64,000 nt of DNA, taken from contig NC_089494.1 of the NCBI RefSeq assembly GCF_036850765.1, positions 53,213,809-53,277,808 of the forward strand. Direction: 5' to 3'. Shown here piece after piece: positions 10,747 through 23,727 of this stretch (positions are counted from its first letter, which is position 1; the number at the start of each line of letters is the position of its first letter). A program made the translations under genes and the position numbers. The DNA is from Saccopteryx bilineata (taxonomy: Eukaryota > Chordata > Mammalia > Chiroptera > Emballonuridae). The notes beneath the pieces were generated by a model. The model saw only the letters and a program-made list of their open reading frames with translations. It was not told the origin of the DNA and searched no databases.

Positions 10747-11529
10747 GATAATCAATCTGTTAATATGGAGTTAGATTAAGGAGAGATCACATACTCAATC
10801 ACTGAGAATGTTCCAGAATGAAACTCACGATCAAAATATTAATTTTCAGTTTAAAAGATTAAAATATTCCTGGCATTAGTACTCAAATAACTTTATTATA
10901 TATACTTTGTCTTTATCTTACATGAAGCATTGTACTATTTTTTTTATTCTTTACCATAAGTTGTCTTAGTTTTTTAAATAAAAAATGGTTAATGGTTAAA
11001 CACAATGTTAAAAATTATTTTATGTTCACCTTTATTCTCATATAATCTTTGATTTCTAATTCTATACTAAATTAACATAATGTTCTATTTTCCATCATTT
11101 GAAAAGTTGCTAGATCTACTGAATAGCTATAGGACCTGGAAAAAAGATATGATGGACTCACTTTAAATCCCTATGGAATTAGAAACACATTGCCAAGCAA
11201 TCTTAAATTCCATAGAAAAAGGAAGTATTTAAGTTCATAAATAGGAAATTAAATGCTCTCCTTGATAAATTCATATTGTTTTGTTAAGTATTATGTCTCC
11301 TGTCTATAAAAGTAAACACTAATTTACACAATGTGGGTCAGTCTACAATAATCTTAGTCACTGATTAGAACTACATATGTTAAGAATGAAAGTCATTCAG
11401 AAATAAAATAAATTTAAGTCTATCGAGGTTGTATTGACCCTTGTAAAAATATGAGTTACTTCGGAAAGTAGCACTAATATTATTTAATAAAGCCAATTCA
11501 GTTGACTTATTAATACAATTTTGTTTATT
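10747..11529. other. No recognisable feature
   Basis: AT-rich, no repeat or gene recognised. Confidence 0.45.
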
Positions 11530-12130
11530 TGTTCATTCAATGAATATTCATCACTAGGCACAGAGAACACTCCACAGTATTGTAGATACCAGGGAGAGAA
11601 TGATAAACAGTACAGTCATGACCCGTACTTTCAAGAGTTACATTTTGATGCTGAGGATGAATGATAAGCAAAAAATTAAATATGAAATATAATTTTAATA
11701 AAAGCAAAAAGGGTAGGGTGACAAAATGCCTGGGATATTCAAAGAAGCTATTTTAGAAGAATGGTCAGGGAAGAGCTTTCTGTGACAGTGAGTCATGGAG
11801 AGAGAGGCACCTCCATGAGGTGAGGAAGGAGCTGCAACCAAGTTCTGAGGTACCAGCATCTCACACTGAGGGAGGCAGGGGCACAGCCCCTGAGACAGGG
11901 TGAATGTGGCATGTTTGAGAGAAAAAGGCCAGCAGGACTGGAGCACAGTAGGTGAGGGAGAGTGGAAGAAGTTAAGTTTGCAGAAAAAGCAGAAGTCAGA
12001 TCATTTAAGACCCAACAGGCCATGACAAGAAATTAGCATATTTTCCCTGGGCTGGTGGGAAGCCTTTGGAGCTTTGAAGCAGCAAAGTAGAGGATCTGAC
12101 CTATGTTTTAAGAATACTTTTCTGAGTAGA
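11530..12130 (-). repeat. L2 LINE remnant (antisense), first part
   Basis: Starts 'ttcattcaatgaatattcat...' and runs through 'gtacagtcatgacccgtactttc', 'gaatggtcagggaagagctt' and 'ggaggcaggggcacagcccctgag', the order of antisense L2. A likely continuation appears at 13030-13290, so the LTR-like repeat at 12170-12790 probably inserted into it. Open frames of 76-83 aa here are shadows. Confidence 0.6.
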
Positions 12131-12169
12131 AAACAGAATGGTGTTTGTTGGGCAAGTGAGTTCGTAAAA

Positions 12170-12790
12170 TTTGTAGTTTTGGAGTTTGCTCACTTTTAGT
12201 GTTAAAGTATGGCACTGGGCAGCACCAGGTATGTGACCTGTGAAATTGCTAATTACCTTCCTGCTTGGGAAGGGCCACTGTCTTGCTACTGTTTGCTGGA
12301 GGAGAGGCTTTCAGGCCAGAAAGTTTAAAAAGAGAAGGAGAAGAAGGAGAGAAGCCATGTTTGCACATTGAGAACAGAGAGAGAGAAGGTGTGCAGATGG
12401 GGAACCAGAGCTGAGAGGCTTTTGTGAGCTCCGCTGAGACTGGTGGGGCCTTTGATTCTAGGAGTAACCGAAGAAGATTCTCCTGGTTGTGGAACTGGAT
12501 AATGTGTCTGGGTTTTGTGAGCTCTGACTGAGTGAAGAGGGAAGTGTTTCCCTGTGTGTTGCTCATCGGTCAGTGTGAGACTTTAATAAAGGAATGGCCC
12601 ATCATTTTTTGGCTCCACTATTTCTCTACCATCTGTCTGAATCTAATGGGAACCTGCATCTACATGGCCACGACGGCCACGACTACTGGCCGTACAGTGC
12701 TTATCACTGTAAGCACTGGTTGTATGGTTGAGAGAAATGGGAGATATTGGTTAAAGGATACAGATTTCCAATTATGAGATTAACAAATTT
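12170..12790 (+). repeat. LTR-like repeat (inverted relative of 9640-10160)
   Basis: Homologous by eye to the minus strand of 9640-10160. Contains AATAAA near 12584 followed by a downstream segment ending near the hairpin-like 'agtgcttatcactgtaagcact' (12697-12718). No gag, pol or env similarity is visible. The 81-aa open frame at 12532-12777 and the 105-aa antisense one are unsupported. Confidence 0.55.
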
Positions 12791-13029
12791 GGGACTCTAA
12801 TGTATAGCTTGGTGATTATAACTTATAATAGTATTTCATATACTTGAATATTGCTAAGAAAGTAGAACCTAAATAGTCTCACCACAAAAAAGAAATGTTA
12901 ATTATTTATAGGGTGGCAATGGAAGCTAGTATCAAGTTGGTAATCATTTAGCAATTTTTGATGTATCAAATCAACATTTCGTATACCTTAAACAAGCAGA
13001 CAAAAGCAGACAAACAAACAAGCAAACAA

Positions 13030-13290
13030 CCAATCAAAAGATTTTTCTGGTCATTTTGTGGAAGCTAATATTGATGGGAGGGCAGGAAAGGACAAAATTG
13101 GAAATAGGAGGATGTGCTAGGAGGCTGTGGCAGTTGTCCAGTGAAGATTTGCTAGCTTGGCAACGTTGGCGCTTATGAAGATGATAAGTATACAGGTTTA
13201 GGACATATTTAAAATTAGAGCTAATAGGACTCACTGATGAATTGGATATCTGGGTATAAAAATTGAAAAGAATGAGTCAGAATGCATTGT
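13030..13290 (-). repeat. L2 LINE remnant (antisense), second part
   Basis: 'ggaggctgtggcagttgtccag', 'gacatatttaaaattagagctaatagg' and 'actgatgaattggatatctggg' follow the antisense L2 order and continue the piece ending near 12130. Confidence 0.5.
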
Positions 13291-13295
13291 TTTAG

Positions 13296-13345
13296 TGTGT
13301 GTGCGTGCGTGTGTGTGTATGTGTGTGTGTGTGCACGTGCACGCT
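13296..13345. repeat. (GT)n microsatellite, interrupted
   Basis: GT run with GC and AT interruptions, about 50 bp. Confidence 0.9.
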
Positions 13346-13402
13346 ATCCTGAACAACTGAGTATACAGTCTCTCATTTAAAACCCTTGTTCCCAAATGTG
13401 AT

Positions 13403-13462
13403 GAGAGAAAGAGAGGGAGAGAAAGAGAGAGGGAGAGAATGAATAATGAATGAATGAATGTT
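13403..13462. repeat. (GA)n then (GAAT)n simple repeat
   Basis: Purine-rich gagaaagagaggg run followed directly by four to five gaat(g) units. Confidence 0.85.
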
Positions 13463-16379
13463 TCAGCCCTTTGAGTACTTGAAAGATAAGAATTGCTTAA
13501 ATATAGAGAGTTGATCTAGGAGCAGGAGCAGGGGTGGCTCATCCATGGTAACAGGGGAGAAGGAGAATATTTGGGGACATTTGCAAATAGGTAGGTGAAA
13601 CCTTGGTGATGGTCCCTTCTGGTTGCTTTTATATTCCCAGTGAAATGAAATAAGAGGTATTTGCGGAGAGAGAGGAGGGGAGAGAGGGAGTGGAGATTGG
13701 GGGAGATGTGAAAGAACAATCACCTCAGAGAAGAGTGTGACTAAGGAAACGTGGTGCAGTTGGCGGGAGTGCTGAGCATTCCCTTGCAAAAATGTATCTA
13801 AAGTGAGATCAGTGTGCACCCCTTTGTGCTTCCTACCTCTTGCAGTTCAGTGGGTGAGACCTGCTGGATGAGACCGGATGTAGAGCTGGATTTACAGGGT
13901 TCATATTTTGCCAGAAAATGTAAGCAGATGGATGAAGAAGCAGCAAATGGGATTGAGGGCCTCTTAAAGGTTTAACGTAAGGGAAGATGAAAACATGGAA
14001 GTAAATTAGGGACAGTGAAAAAGTGGATCAGGTCAACAGCTCAGAGGCCGAGAAGGCGACAGTGAATTTCTGGAATGGGATGCTAAGAGCAGTGACCCTT
14101 TGTTCTTCTCAAAGACAAAATTATAAAAGAAACACACGTGTAGACACGCTCCTACAAGAAACACAATTTGTGAAATCAATATAGAGGAGGTAATTTTATT
14201 CCTGTCTTCTTTACAGAAGCCCCCTGTGATCTGCTTTGCATTTCATTATGAGGCTTTCTCTTCAAAAGAAGGGAGGTTGTTAGGAGTGTGGCCATTCCAA
14301 CAATGAAAACAAAGCTGGCAGATCTAATTTTAGGATGCTTTTCCTTGACAACAGCTTTTAAAGCATTGCCTATGCAACAATAAAAATTGTCTCTAGAAAT
14401 TAATTAGACTGGTTAAAGAAATTCAAATCCCTTCTACACTTACTTAACCCTTTCACAGTTTAATGAGAACACATCATAGGGCTCTCCCTTCTCCTTTCTC
14501 GAGTGACTCAAGTTTTACTGTTTCTTGTATTGATTTTAATGATTGCATCAGTGGTAATAGACCGAGCATGCAGGGAAGAACTGCTGTAAATGGTTTCTTT
14601 TTTTAATCACACAGATACAGAGATTAGTTCACTGTATAAAAGTCTTTCCTCCATTTACATTTATAGCAGCATTAGTTGACCTAAATATTTCATACTTTAA
14701 ATTCCTCCTTGAGAGCCAAACCATTTTGTAAGTCTGCACATGCTAGCCAAGCAATTAACTGTCTCTTTATTTGATGATTTTAATACCAAGGGTAAAGTGA
14801 AGCTTGCCTTGGTTGAAATTTTATAACAGTCACACACGCACAGACAATCACACATTCACACAAAATAACATGTAATTATGCACTCTGGCATAATTGCAAA
14901 TCCTATTCAGTAACTATATATAATATGCTGCTGATCAGGCATAAAGAGAAGTAAAAGTCATTGTTTCTTTTAATTTTTTATCAATATCATTATATATAGA
15001 ATTTTGTGGGTCATGATATTAAAGATTTATATTACTTCAATCTCTTGTCACTTGTGGTTAGATTTTACATCTTCTCTTTCTGGGAAATTGAATCTTCTGC
15101 TTTTGTGCAATAAACTAATTTGAGGATAATTATATTTGAGTTATTTGAATATTTAAAAATTACTCTTCTGAATTCTCTATTTGGCATTGCAGGGCTGACC
15201 TTACTTAAAGTTTGGTACCAAGTTGCTTACCGCCAAATAATACTTGCAATTCTTGGATCTTTGGTGGAATGTTACCATACATAACACTGTGTATTTCATG
15301 GTTGGTAAACTGAATTTCCTTCTCAGCTCCCCATGATCTTCTCTCTTGATTTCCCTCCCTTTTAGGATTGACCAAAATATGACCTGAAATTGCATTACTC
15401 CTATTTATTTTGCCATCAAAGTTGCACTTGAATGTACGAAACTGCCAGTCAGACTCTTTGACCGAGTCTTTAAAGAAACAGAAATTTTATTTTTCTTAAT
15501 AATAACCCTGCACTTTATATTACACTTTTGCTTTCAAAATTAATTCTCATTTTTATGAATATAATAAAATAGTACCACAAGAACAAAAACAGGAGTTTTC
15601 TTCCCTTCCTCGTGTCACTACTCAGGTCAGCTTCTTCATACATCAACTTTCATCTTTGAATTCTTTCTTCCTGTAAATCATCCATATTTTTAAAAAATAG
15701 TCTTTTATGTAGTTGTTTCTAGATTGCATCTATTTTTAAGCACATCTACTGACTTCATATAGCAGTGGATAAAAATTTAGCACCCTTAAACCAAACTCCA
15801 ATCACTCCCCTCTTGACTTACCCTCCCCTCATCTTTTTGCTGTACTTCTATTACCATTCCAGTGAATCAGTATTCAGTGCTTATATGGTGTTATGACTGC
15901 ATTGTCTAAACTTATGAGCCAAGAAAAGTAATATAAATATATTTCCTGTGGAATACAACCCCTTTATTCTTCCTGGAATTAATAAATATCTCATTTTAAT
16001 TGATAGTTTGTTGGCCTTGTTTACTGCATTGTTTCCACTAATTCTTTTCAAATTCATGAAAAGAATTGTAAAACTCCCTTGAATATATTTTCTACATTTC
16101 CAAGCACATCATGTGCCTTTTCTCTTCCACTCGTTTCCTTGGAGACATTGTCCTTCAAGCCTTTGGCCTCTTTAAGCCTGAGGTAAAGCTATCCCCTGGG
16201 ATTGCCCTTTGCGTTCACTCTGGAAAATCCCTTTAATGCCTTCATGAGTTGTATCTGATATTTCCCATTATTTCTTGGTTTATTCTCATTTAGGGGATGA
16301 GCTTCTGTATGAGCTTCCTAAAATAGGTAATTGAGAAATACCTTCTTCAAAGTACATTCATATATGAAAATATATTTAT
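13463..16379. other. No recognisable feature (2.9 kb)
   Basis: No open frame longer than about 120 codons and none with domain character. Repeats too decayed to name may be present. Confidence 0.45.
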
Positions 16380-17060
16380 TCTCCTTTGGTATAGCTTGAT
16401 TGGCTCTAAAATAATACATTGAAATATTTTTTCTCAGAATTTGAAAGTAATGTTTTATTCAATTTTAGTTTTTAGTATTGCTCCCAAGAAGTCTGATGCC
16501 ATTTAGCCCTGATCTTTTAATGTGATGCTTTCCCCAACTCTCATAAGCCATGAATTCTTTTCTAAAATTTCATGATAATAACATTGGTGTGAGACTTTTA
16601 TACTGGAAAGTTGGTTCTTTAAACCTGGAAATGGACACCCTTCAGTTTGGGGAAATTTTTCCCCATTTTATAATTTGATAATTTTCTTCCTTCTATTTTC
16701 TTCATTCTTTCTGGGATTTTTATGTTGCTCCTTCTGGATTAAAACTCCAATTTTCTTATATTCCCTCTCTGCTTGTCCATTTTTGCCTTTTAAAAACTAT
16801 CAAAAACTTTAACATCTACCTTTATAAATCTCTCCAATACTTTCTAAGACCTGACTTTATTTTGATTCTGATTGATTCTGATTTGAAGTACTGCATCCAT
16901 TTGTAATAGTTATAATAACACTTCTTATAGCTCTGAAGTTCATTTTTGTTAATTAACAATTTTTATTTTCTACTTGAATAGATTCTTTCTGTGGAGTTGC
17001 ATTTTCTATGTTTGTTTCAGTTTGTCTTCCATGTTAAAGGCCTTCTTAAAAGTGGCTATT
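16380..17060 (-). repeat. Ancient LINE-related repeat (HAL1/L1ME-like), antisense
   Basis: Blocks such as 'agtattgctcccaagaagtctgatgccat', 'aaaatttcatgataataacattggtgtgag' and 'acacccttcagtttggggaaa' match, in order, an old mammalian LINE-related repeat that I remember as HAL1/L1ME type. Heavily decayed; the family name is uncertain. Confidence 0.45.
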
Positions 17061-17354
17061 GGCTCACTTCTAAAAGGGAGACAATGAGAAGCTGATGTAT
17101 GCTCAGTATGAGTGGATAGTGTTTCTTGACCTGTGGGCTTCATAATACAGTGGAAGGTACTCAGCAATCTAACTAGGTGATTGTAAAATGTGTGTCTGTA
17201 GGTCTTTTCTTTGGAGCTATTTATTTTTTATATTGGAAAAAAATCTAATCTTCCATCTAAGATGTAAACTCTTCTTGTTCCCATTCCAGAACCGAGTGAG
17301 CAAAGGATTTGAGGTTATATCATGCATGATGAAATTTTTGCTTAGTTTACTTTA

Positions 17355-17732
17355 TTTTCTTTATTTTTATTTTTTCTTCTTTTCCAAGTTAGAGGAAGAG
17401 AGATAGAGAGAGAGATTCTGCATGGGTTCCAACCAGGGTCCACCCTGTAATCCCCTCTGGGGCCTATGCTCTGCCCATCTGGGGCCATGCTCACAAACAA
17501 GCTATTTTTAGCACCTGAGATGGAGTCTCCACAGGAGCCATCCTCAGCGCCTGGGGCTGATGTGTTTGAACGAATCAAGGCATAGCTGCAGAAGGAAAAG
17601 AGAGAAAATTATTGAGGGGGAGAGGAGTAGAGAAGCAGATGGTCACTTCTCCTGCATGCCCTGACTGGGAATTGAACCCTGGCTTCCACATGCTGGCCGA
17701 CGTTCTACCATGGAGACAACCAGCCAGGGACA
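17355..17732 (-). repeat. tRNA-derived bat SINE (older long type)
   Basis: Minus-strand head near 17732 (ccctggctggttgtctcc...), T-rich tail at 17355-17385. Same layout as 5705-6087 and 43611-43952. Not coding, despite 64-78 aa open frames. Confidence 0.85.
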
Positions 17733-19304
17733 GTTTCTTTTTTAAAATGTAGCACCTCACCTCTCTCACTGCTGTGGTTTAATTTAACCAGAAAATAAAC
17801 ACCTAATCTTCCCCAGTAGCTGCTTGGTACTGAGAAATTAAATGAGGGTCTACCATCTCTATACATAGGCTTTCAGATAAAACCCTACTCTCAGTCCCAC
17901 TCTAATTCTCTGACTTCTGCAGTACCTGGAGCCTCCAAATCCTGCATCTTTTTATGGCTCTTCAGGGTAAACTTTTCCTTCTAGCTGTTATCCTGCACTA
18001 AAATTTCCACTCTTCCAAACTCCCAAACAATGAGTTGATTCTCTTGTGTCTTGTTATCTTCTTTACCATTCACTGTGACATTCTGGGAAATTTACATTTT
18101 TGTCTTTACTGTCATGTCAGTGGAGTTTTAGGAGACAACGATAAACACATGTTCCATTAGCCATGGTTAAAAAAAAAAAGAATAAAGTTTTTTAATACTT
18201 TTCAAATTGATTCAAATTTTATTTTTTTACTTTAATTTTCTTAAAAATCTTGTGAGATAAGACCGGGTACTAACTCCATTTATTATATAAGGAAGCAAAA
18301 AAATGTGATTTTCTTAAAGGAATTGTGTCACACAGAGTTTAATGCAGGAAACAGAATCCAAGCTGGTATTTGAAACAGAAAAGGATTCAACACAGGAATT
18401 CGATGTTTACAAAATCATAGGACTGTCAGTAGGAGCTGACAGACAGGGGCCCCAACTGGACTGGCCAATTAGAAGGTCAGCACCATGTGTGTGTGTGATT
18501 TTAAGGCAGGAAGCTGCAGCTGACAGGGCTGCCATTACTAAGTGGACCACCCACTGCTTCTAGACACCTGTGGAGCTTGTGGCTGGATGTGTGAAGGTGG
18601 AATCCAGCCAATACAGTTGTCTCATGGCCTTGTTTGTCAGCCAGAAAGAGTAGCAGGAATATGGTTCCTCCTCACATTGCCTTCCAGAACCTTTGGGACT
18701 GCTTTTAATTACCACTGCCTAATTCACATTTATAACCTTGGCTAAAACGGCCTGGGAATGGCGGTCTTGGCTTTGAAATGTCTACAAATAGGAATGACTC
18801 TATTCAATTCATGTACTATAGTAATATAGCTGGTTTCTGACAGAGTTACAACTGGATCCTAGTTTTTCTGACTTAAAGCATTTTTCTTTCTACTTTCTTT
18901 CACTTAAAATATAAAATGGTAGAAAAGATAAAATAAGATGTAAATATTTAATATAAATGTATAAAAATCACATAAACATTTGTTTTCCAAATGAAATAAT
19001 TATCTAAAATACAATAATGGTATAATTGACATGTTTATCTCTTAAGGCTTTTATCCCCTGTGATATCTGATAAATCTAAATGCAAGATAATTTGAATCTC
19101 ATGCACAGAACATATGGATCAATATTACATCTTAACATTATACTAGGCTACTTGAAGGATACAGAAATAAAAGGCTTAGCCTTTTCTTTAGTTGGTAGAT
19201 AAAACTAACCCCTATTAATTGGTAGTGCATAATAAAATATAGAATATAAGTATTATTCTTTATGGTTGAGAAAAATCTTCATATCTATTGTATGTCAAGA
19301 GCTC
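17733..19304. other. No recognisable feature
   Basis: Open frames at 18342-18563 (73 aa) and 18542-18745 (67 aa) have no recognisable domain, splice context or homologue. The 18340-18750 stretch may be an old repeat I cannot name. Confidence 0.4.
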
Positions 19305-19430
19305 AGTATTTGTTATCTCATTAAATATTCACACAAACCTTGTAAGTTAACATTGCCATCTTCATTTTAGAGAACAGTAATGAACATTGAAGAAGGTTAG
19401 ATAACTCCACAAAATTATGCTGGACATTGG
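19305..19430 (-). repeat. MIR SINE remnant
   Basis: Antisense MIR order: 'ttatctcattaaatattcacacaaaccttgtaagtt', 'cttcattttagagaacag', 'ggttagataactcc'. Confidence 0.6.
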
Positions 19431-20759
19431 AGTATGGGGTAAGATTTAAATATATATTATGTTCTTCCTTTTATACTGAGCTGCCCCATGAGGAGGTTAG
19501 AGGTGAGCCTTGATGAAGGGTAGGATTTGGACGGGGAAATGGGTAGGACAGGCGTCTCAAAGTCAAATTCCATCAGGGGCCATAATTGAAAGAGGTTGGT
19601 GGGGTGGGAGCTGTGGCAGCTCAGAGAGAACCTCTGTGACAGCAGCCTCTTAGCTCAGCTTCTTTTTCTTTGTTGGACTACCAGCATATGGCAGTCAGTT
19701 CTCATTTTCAGAGAAAAGTCAAAATTTATATTTTTTATATATAGTCCTTTGATTTTCAAATGTTAGCAAATAAGCCAAAACTTTAAAAATCACCAATTGG
19801 GTCTATGCTGTTAAGACCAAGCAAACCCCATGTGTAACAGAATGTTAGAATGGAATTCTTTCCATTTTAGCTTTGGCTGAGGCTTGAAGGCCAAGGGCAG
19901 TGCAAAAGGATTTCAGTACTTGTCAGTGTGCTGACACCCTCTCCATCCCCCAAGTAAAAGCCTGGAAGTAAGAGACTGTGGCTGGAGCTGTCTTTGTCAG
20001 TAAGGAGAAACAGGATTCACTGGATTTGCCACCAACATTGGAGCAAGGAGGTGTGTTTTCTCCTGCAAGCTAAGTGTACCCTTGGAAAGAAGCCAACCTC
20101 CATCAATTCAAAGAAGATTCAGCCTAAAATTATTGCTTGGAAGTGCAGAGTAGTTTCCCAGGAAAAGCCTGTGCAGAGTGCACTAGGGGAGGTAGGATGA
20201 GGGATGAAGGCCTTACTGGTCAGGTAGAGGACAAGCATCACCTGCCTAAGGAACTAGAGTTGTAATACCACAAAGGAAAGGACTATAAAAGTCCTGTGTG
20301 GGGGGATCCCACTAGAGAAAAAGTCATCATCTAGTAGGAACCAACATAGGAAAGCAATTGCATCAGCTCTGTAAAACTATGCTAATGCCCCTAATTCCCT
20401 TTCCCCTCAGGCCTAGCCAGTTAGTTAATTGGGGATAAGATAGGGAAGGGGAGAAAGAAAACTAAAATCTGAAGCAGGTCTGAGCTTGGTAGTGGGAAGG
20501 AGAGAGATGTGGCTGGAAAATCCTTCACTTTGAGAGAATATGGAGTTCTGATTATTATACTGGATATTGAACATTATGACTTCTGAAATGAAACTTGTGA
20601 CTGAAAGGGACCAGATACTCTGTGGGAGATGGATTTCATCTGGTAGCGGAAACAAAAAAATTTAAAGGGTGGGTGTGAAAAGACAATGGGGGAAAAGAAT
20701 GACTCCTTCTGACTCTAGTGTATTCCTTAAACATTTACTTAAGTCCACATGTCAAAACT
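19431..20759. other. No gene; TATA-like palindrome at 20279-20295
   Basis: Contains agga-ctataaaagtcct, a TATAAAAG core inside 6-bp inverted arms. The stretch 19850-20400 may be an LTR or unique sequence; I cannot decide. No supported open frame. Confidence 0.35.
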
Positions 20760-21939
20760 GTGTTTTCTCTACTTGCAATCTCTGAGATAAGGAAAGATGG
20801 CTTTGGAGGGAGAGGCAAGCACTGGGTAGAGAAAGTATAATCAATATTGTTAATATTAATAAAAAAGACATCAGAGTAATGGCACTGATCTCTCCCCTTG
20901 AAATGTCAACAAATTGAACAACTATCATGCAGTGAAGGAACCCCAGCTGGGCTCTCAGGCACACTTGAAAGACCCACACACTGAATGGACTAAAGGTGGG
21001 ATGGGGTGAAAAGGGGACAAAAGTTAAAATGCATTTGTGGTGGGCTTTGGAGAGGAGAGGAGACAAACCTGCAATAAGTGGGATTTTTTTCTATATGCTG
21101 ACTATGGGGAACAGGGAAAGTTGGGCTCTCTAGATTTTCTCTGAGTGGTATGGAGAGGGAAACTTGGAGTTACTGGGTGTCCTTCTGCCAGGAGGAGCAG
21201 TGAAATAGAGGAGCAGAGGGGGAGATAAACCAAAGTGGCCAGAGCACAGGATCACAGCCAGTGGTTCCACAGTCTGCCTATAGCCTGCACTTGACAGAGA
21301 CAGAGAAAGCTAAAGTGCAGCCCCCCAGCCTCCCAGATTCTACTTCCTTCACCTCACAGTACAGAGAGTGGTGGTGACAAACCCCACAGCTAGCTCTCTA
21401 GAGCCACACTCTTTTCTGAAGAACAAAGGTGTTCCATGTTCAGTCCCTAGGTCTTTTGAGATGTGAGAAGGAGTGCCCAGAAGCCTGAGATCACCATTGC
21501 TAGAGCTGTAAAGCCAGAAAGCTGAAGCCATAAAGCCAAAGCAATAAGGCTGGAGCCGTAAAGCCCTCAAAACACACCCCACCCACCAACGGTACTGTGG
21601 CCCCTCCTACATCATTGCCATGGCTTCTCAGCTGCAGACAGCTCAGGAACTTCACAGAGTTAACAGTTGTAATACACCTACTGGAGGAAACCTCTCAAAA
21701 CCAAATTTTCTTTTTTCTACCCCCTTTTTCCCTTTTTGTTTCTTCTTATTCTTCTCTTCTGAATTTTATCTCCTTTAAATTTTATTTTTCATTGTTATAT
21801 TTTGTGGTGTTTTGTTTTTGATTTTTGTTTGCTTTTGATCTTTTAAAAATTTTTATATTTTTAATTGTATTTTCAATTTTAATTTTAATTTTTTTTTAGT
21901 TGTTTCTTTTGTTAGGGTTCTTAATAATACCATTCTTAG
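20760..21939 (+). repeat. Probable 5'UTR of old LINE-1 (copy 1)
   Basis: It lies directly before the ORF1 start codon at 21940, in the place of the L1 5'UTR. It ends in a T-rich segment (21700-21900), as does the proximal 5'UTR of the antisense copy (seen in that copy's own sense). I could not match it in detail to the 5'UTR at 39860-42285, so the left boundary is a guess. Confidence 0.35.
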
Positions 21940-22861
21940 ATGCCATCAAGGAAGAAGAAATGAAATATTATGGCTACAGAAGGCAGAGACATAGCTCAGA
22001 AAGAAAATAAAAAATCTTCTGAAAATATCTCAATTACATGGAAACCTTGGAGTTAAATAATAGAGAATTCAAAATTGAAAATTTGAAAATACTCAATGAG
22101 ATGTGAAAAGACACCAAGATGCAACTTAATAAGCTCAGAAAACAAATTAATGAACAAAAGGAATACCTCACCAAGGTGATTGAAACTTTAAAAAAGTAGA
22201 TGAAGACCAAGGTAGCAAGTTTAGCTGTAGAATAAGCCAGATAGAGGAAAGAATCAGTGACATAAAAGACAGGCAATAAGAGAGATGCTACAAAGAGAAG
22301 AGGAGAGAGACTTATAAATTAAAAAAACTGAGAGAGCGCTATAAGAATTGTCTGACTCCACCAGAAAGAGCAATATAAGAATAATGTGTATACCAGAAGA
22401 AGAAGAGAGGGGAAGGGAATGGGAGCCTATTTAAAAAAGAATTGATGAGAATTTCCCAAGCCTATGGAAAGAATTAGAGCCTCAAATCCAAGAAGCAAGC
22501 AGAACACTGAGTTACCACAACCTAACAGACCTACTCCAAAGAATATTATAATAAAATTGTCAGATATTAATGACAAAGAAAGAATCCTCAAGGCAGCTAG
22601 GGAAAAGAAGAATATAACATATAAAGGAAAGCCTATTGGGTTATCATCAGACTTCTCAGCAGAAACTCTACAAGCTAAAAGAGAGTGGACTCAAACTTTC
22701 AAAATACTGAAAGAGCGAAACTACCAGCCAAGAATACTGTATCCATCAAAGTTATCCTTCAAATGTGAAGGAGAAATAAAAACTTTCCCAGATATGCAGA
22801 AGCTGAGGGAATTTATCACCAAAAACCCCTTACTACAGGAAATACTCAAGGGGGTTATCTG
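21940..22861 (+). pseudogene. L1 ORF1: LINE-1 ORF1 pseudogene (copy 1)
   Basis: Begins ATGCCATCAAGGAAG, homologous to the ORF1 start of the intact L1 at 54026. In sense it then follows coiled-coil-like sequence with several in-frame stops and small indels. The C-terminal part is still open as 132 codons (22464-22861) and carries the ORF1 hallmarks REKK, SSDFSAETLQA-REW and ILYPSKLSF. It encodes an RNA-binding chaperone in intact elements and cannot make a full protein here. An old copy, clearly more diverged than copies 2 and 3. Confidence 0.9.
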
Positions 22862-23237
22862 ACCAGATAAAAGAACAAAACAAAACAAACCTACAAGTAA
22901 AAGCCCCAGCAGGGTCACAATAAAAATAAGGATGATCTGTGACAACAATAACATAAAAGGAGAGAGGGTAAAGATCTGCAATAGCAAAGGAGGATTGAGT
23001 GCAGAAGCACTCATAAGACAAAGAACTCTTGAACATGTGAACATTTTTCTCTTTATGACCTAATGGTAACCACACACACACACAAAAAAGATACCACAGA
23101 AACACACAGCTTAAAAAAAAAAAAAAGAAGAAACAGGGAGAATAAGTATGGACCACCACCAAATAAAAACAATTATCAGAAACAAAAAAGAGAGAACCAA
23201 ACAAGACACAGAGCTACCAGAAAACAAAACATAAAAT
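22862..23237 (+). repeat. LINE-1 inter-ORF region (copy 1)
   Basis: About 376 bp between the ORF1 stop and the ORF2 start ATG at 23238. It corresponds to the 325-bp inter-ORF region of the intact element and contains a short CA run and an A14 run. The 79-codon frame seen in the other two copies is not intact here. Confidence 0.75.
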
Positions 23238-23373
23238 GACTATAGGAAAGCCTCAAGTGTTAATAATTATCCTAAATGTAAATGGACCAAACTCACCAAT
23301 AAAGAGGCACAGAGTAGCAGATTGGCTCAAAAAGCAAAACCCAACCATATGCTGCCTTCAAGAGACACATCTA

Positions 23374-23727
23374 GCCTGACCAGGTGGTGGCGCAGTGGAT
23401 AGAGTCTTGGACTGGGATGCAGAGGACCCAGGTTTGAGACCCCGAGGTCACCAGCTTGAGCACGGGCTCATCTGGTTTGAGCAAAAGCCTACCAGCTTGA
23501 ACCCAAGTTCACTGGCTCCAGCAAGGGGTTACTCGGTCTGCTGAAGGCCCGCGGTCAAGGCACATATGAGAAAGCAATCAATGAACAACTAAGGTGTTGC
23601 AACGCGCAATGAAAAACTAATGATTGATGCTTCTCATCTCTCTCCGTTCTTGTCCGTCTGTTTCTGTCTATCCCTCTCTCTGACTCACTCTCTGTCTCTG
23701 TAAAAAAGAGAGAGAGAGAGAGAAAAA
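23374..23727 (+). repeat. Full-length bat SINE (long tRNA type C) nested in L1 ORF2
   Basis: Starts gcctgaccaggtggtggcgca and has the repeated 'ccagcttgagc / ctggtttgagcaaaagc' modules, ending in a (GA)n/A-rich tail. Target duplication aagagacacatcta (23360-23373) and aagagacatatcta (23728-23741), one difference. It interrupts the L1 endonuclease region, so it is younger than that L1. Confidence 0.93.

Noticed and set aside
12532..12777. 81-aa open frame resembling the 68-aa frame at 9640-9846 (minus)
   Set aside because: The likeness reflects homology of the two LTR-like repeats; frames differ in length and ends, and there is no start or domain support.
9640..12790. Complete endogenous retrovirus between the two LTR-like repeats
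   Set aside because: The repeats face opposite directions and the 2 kb between them hold L2 and a hAT MITE, with no gag, pol or env.
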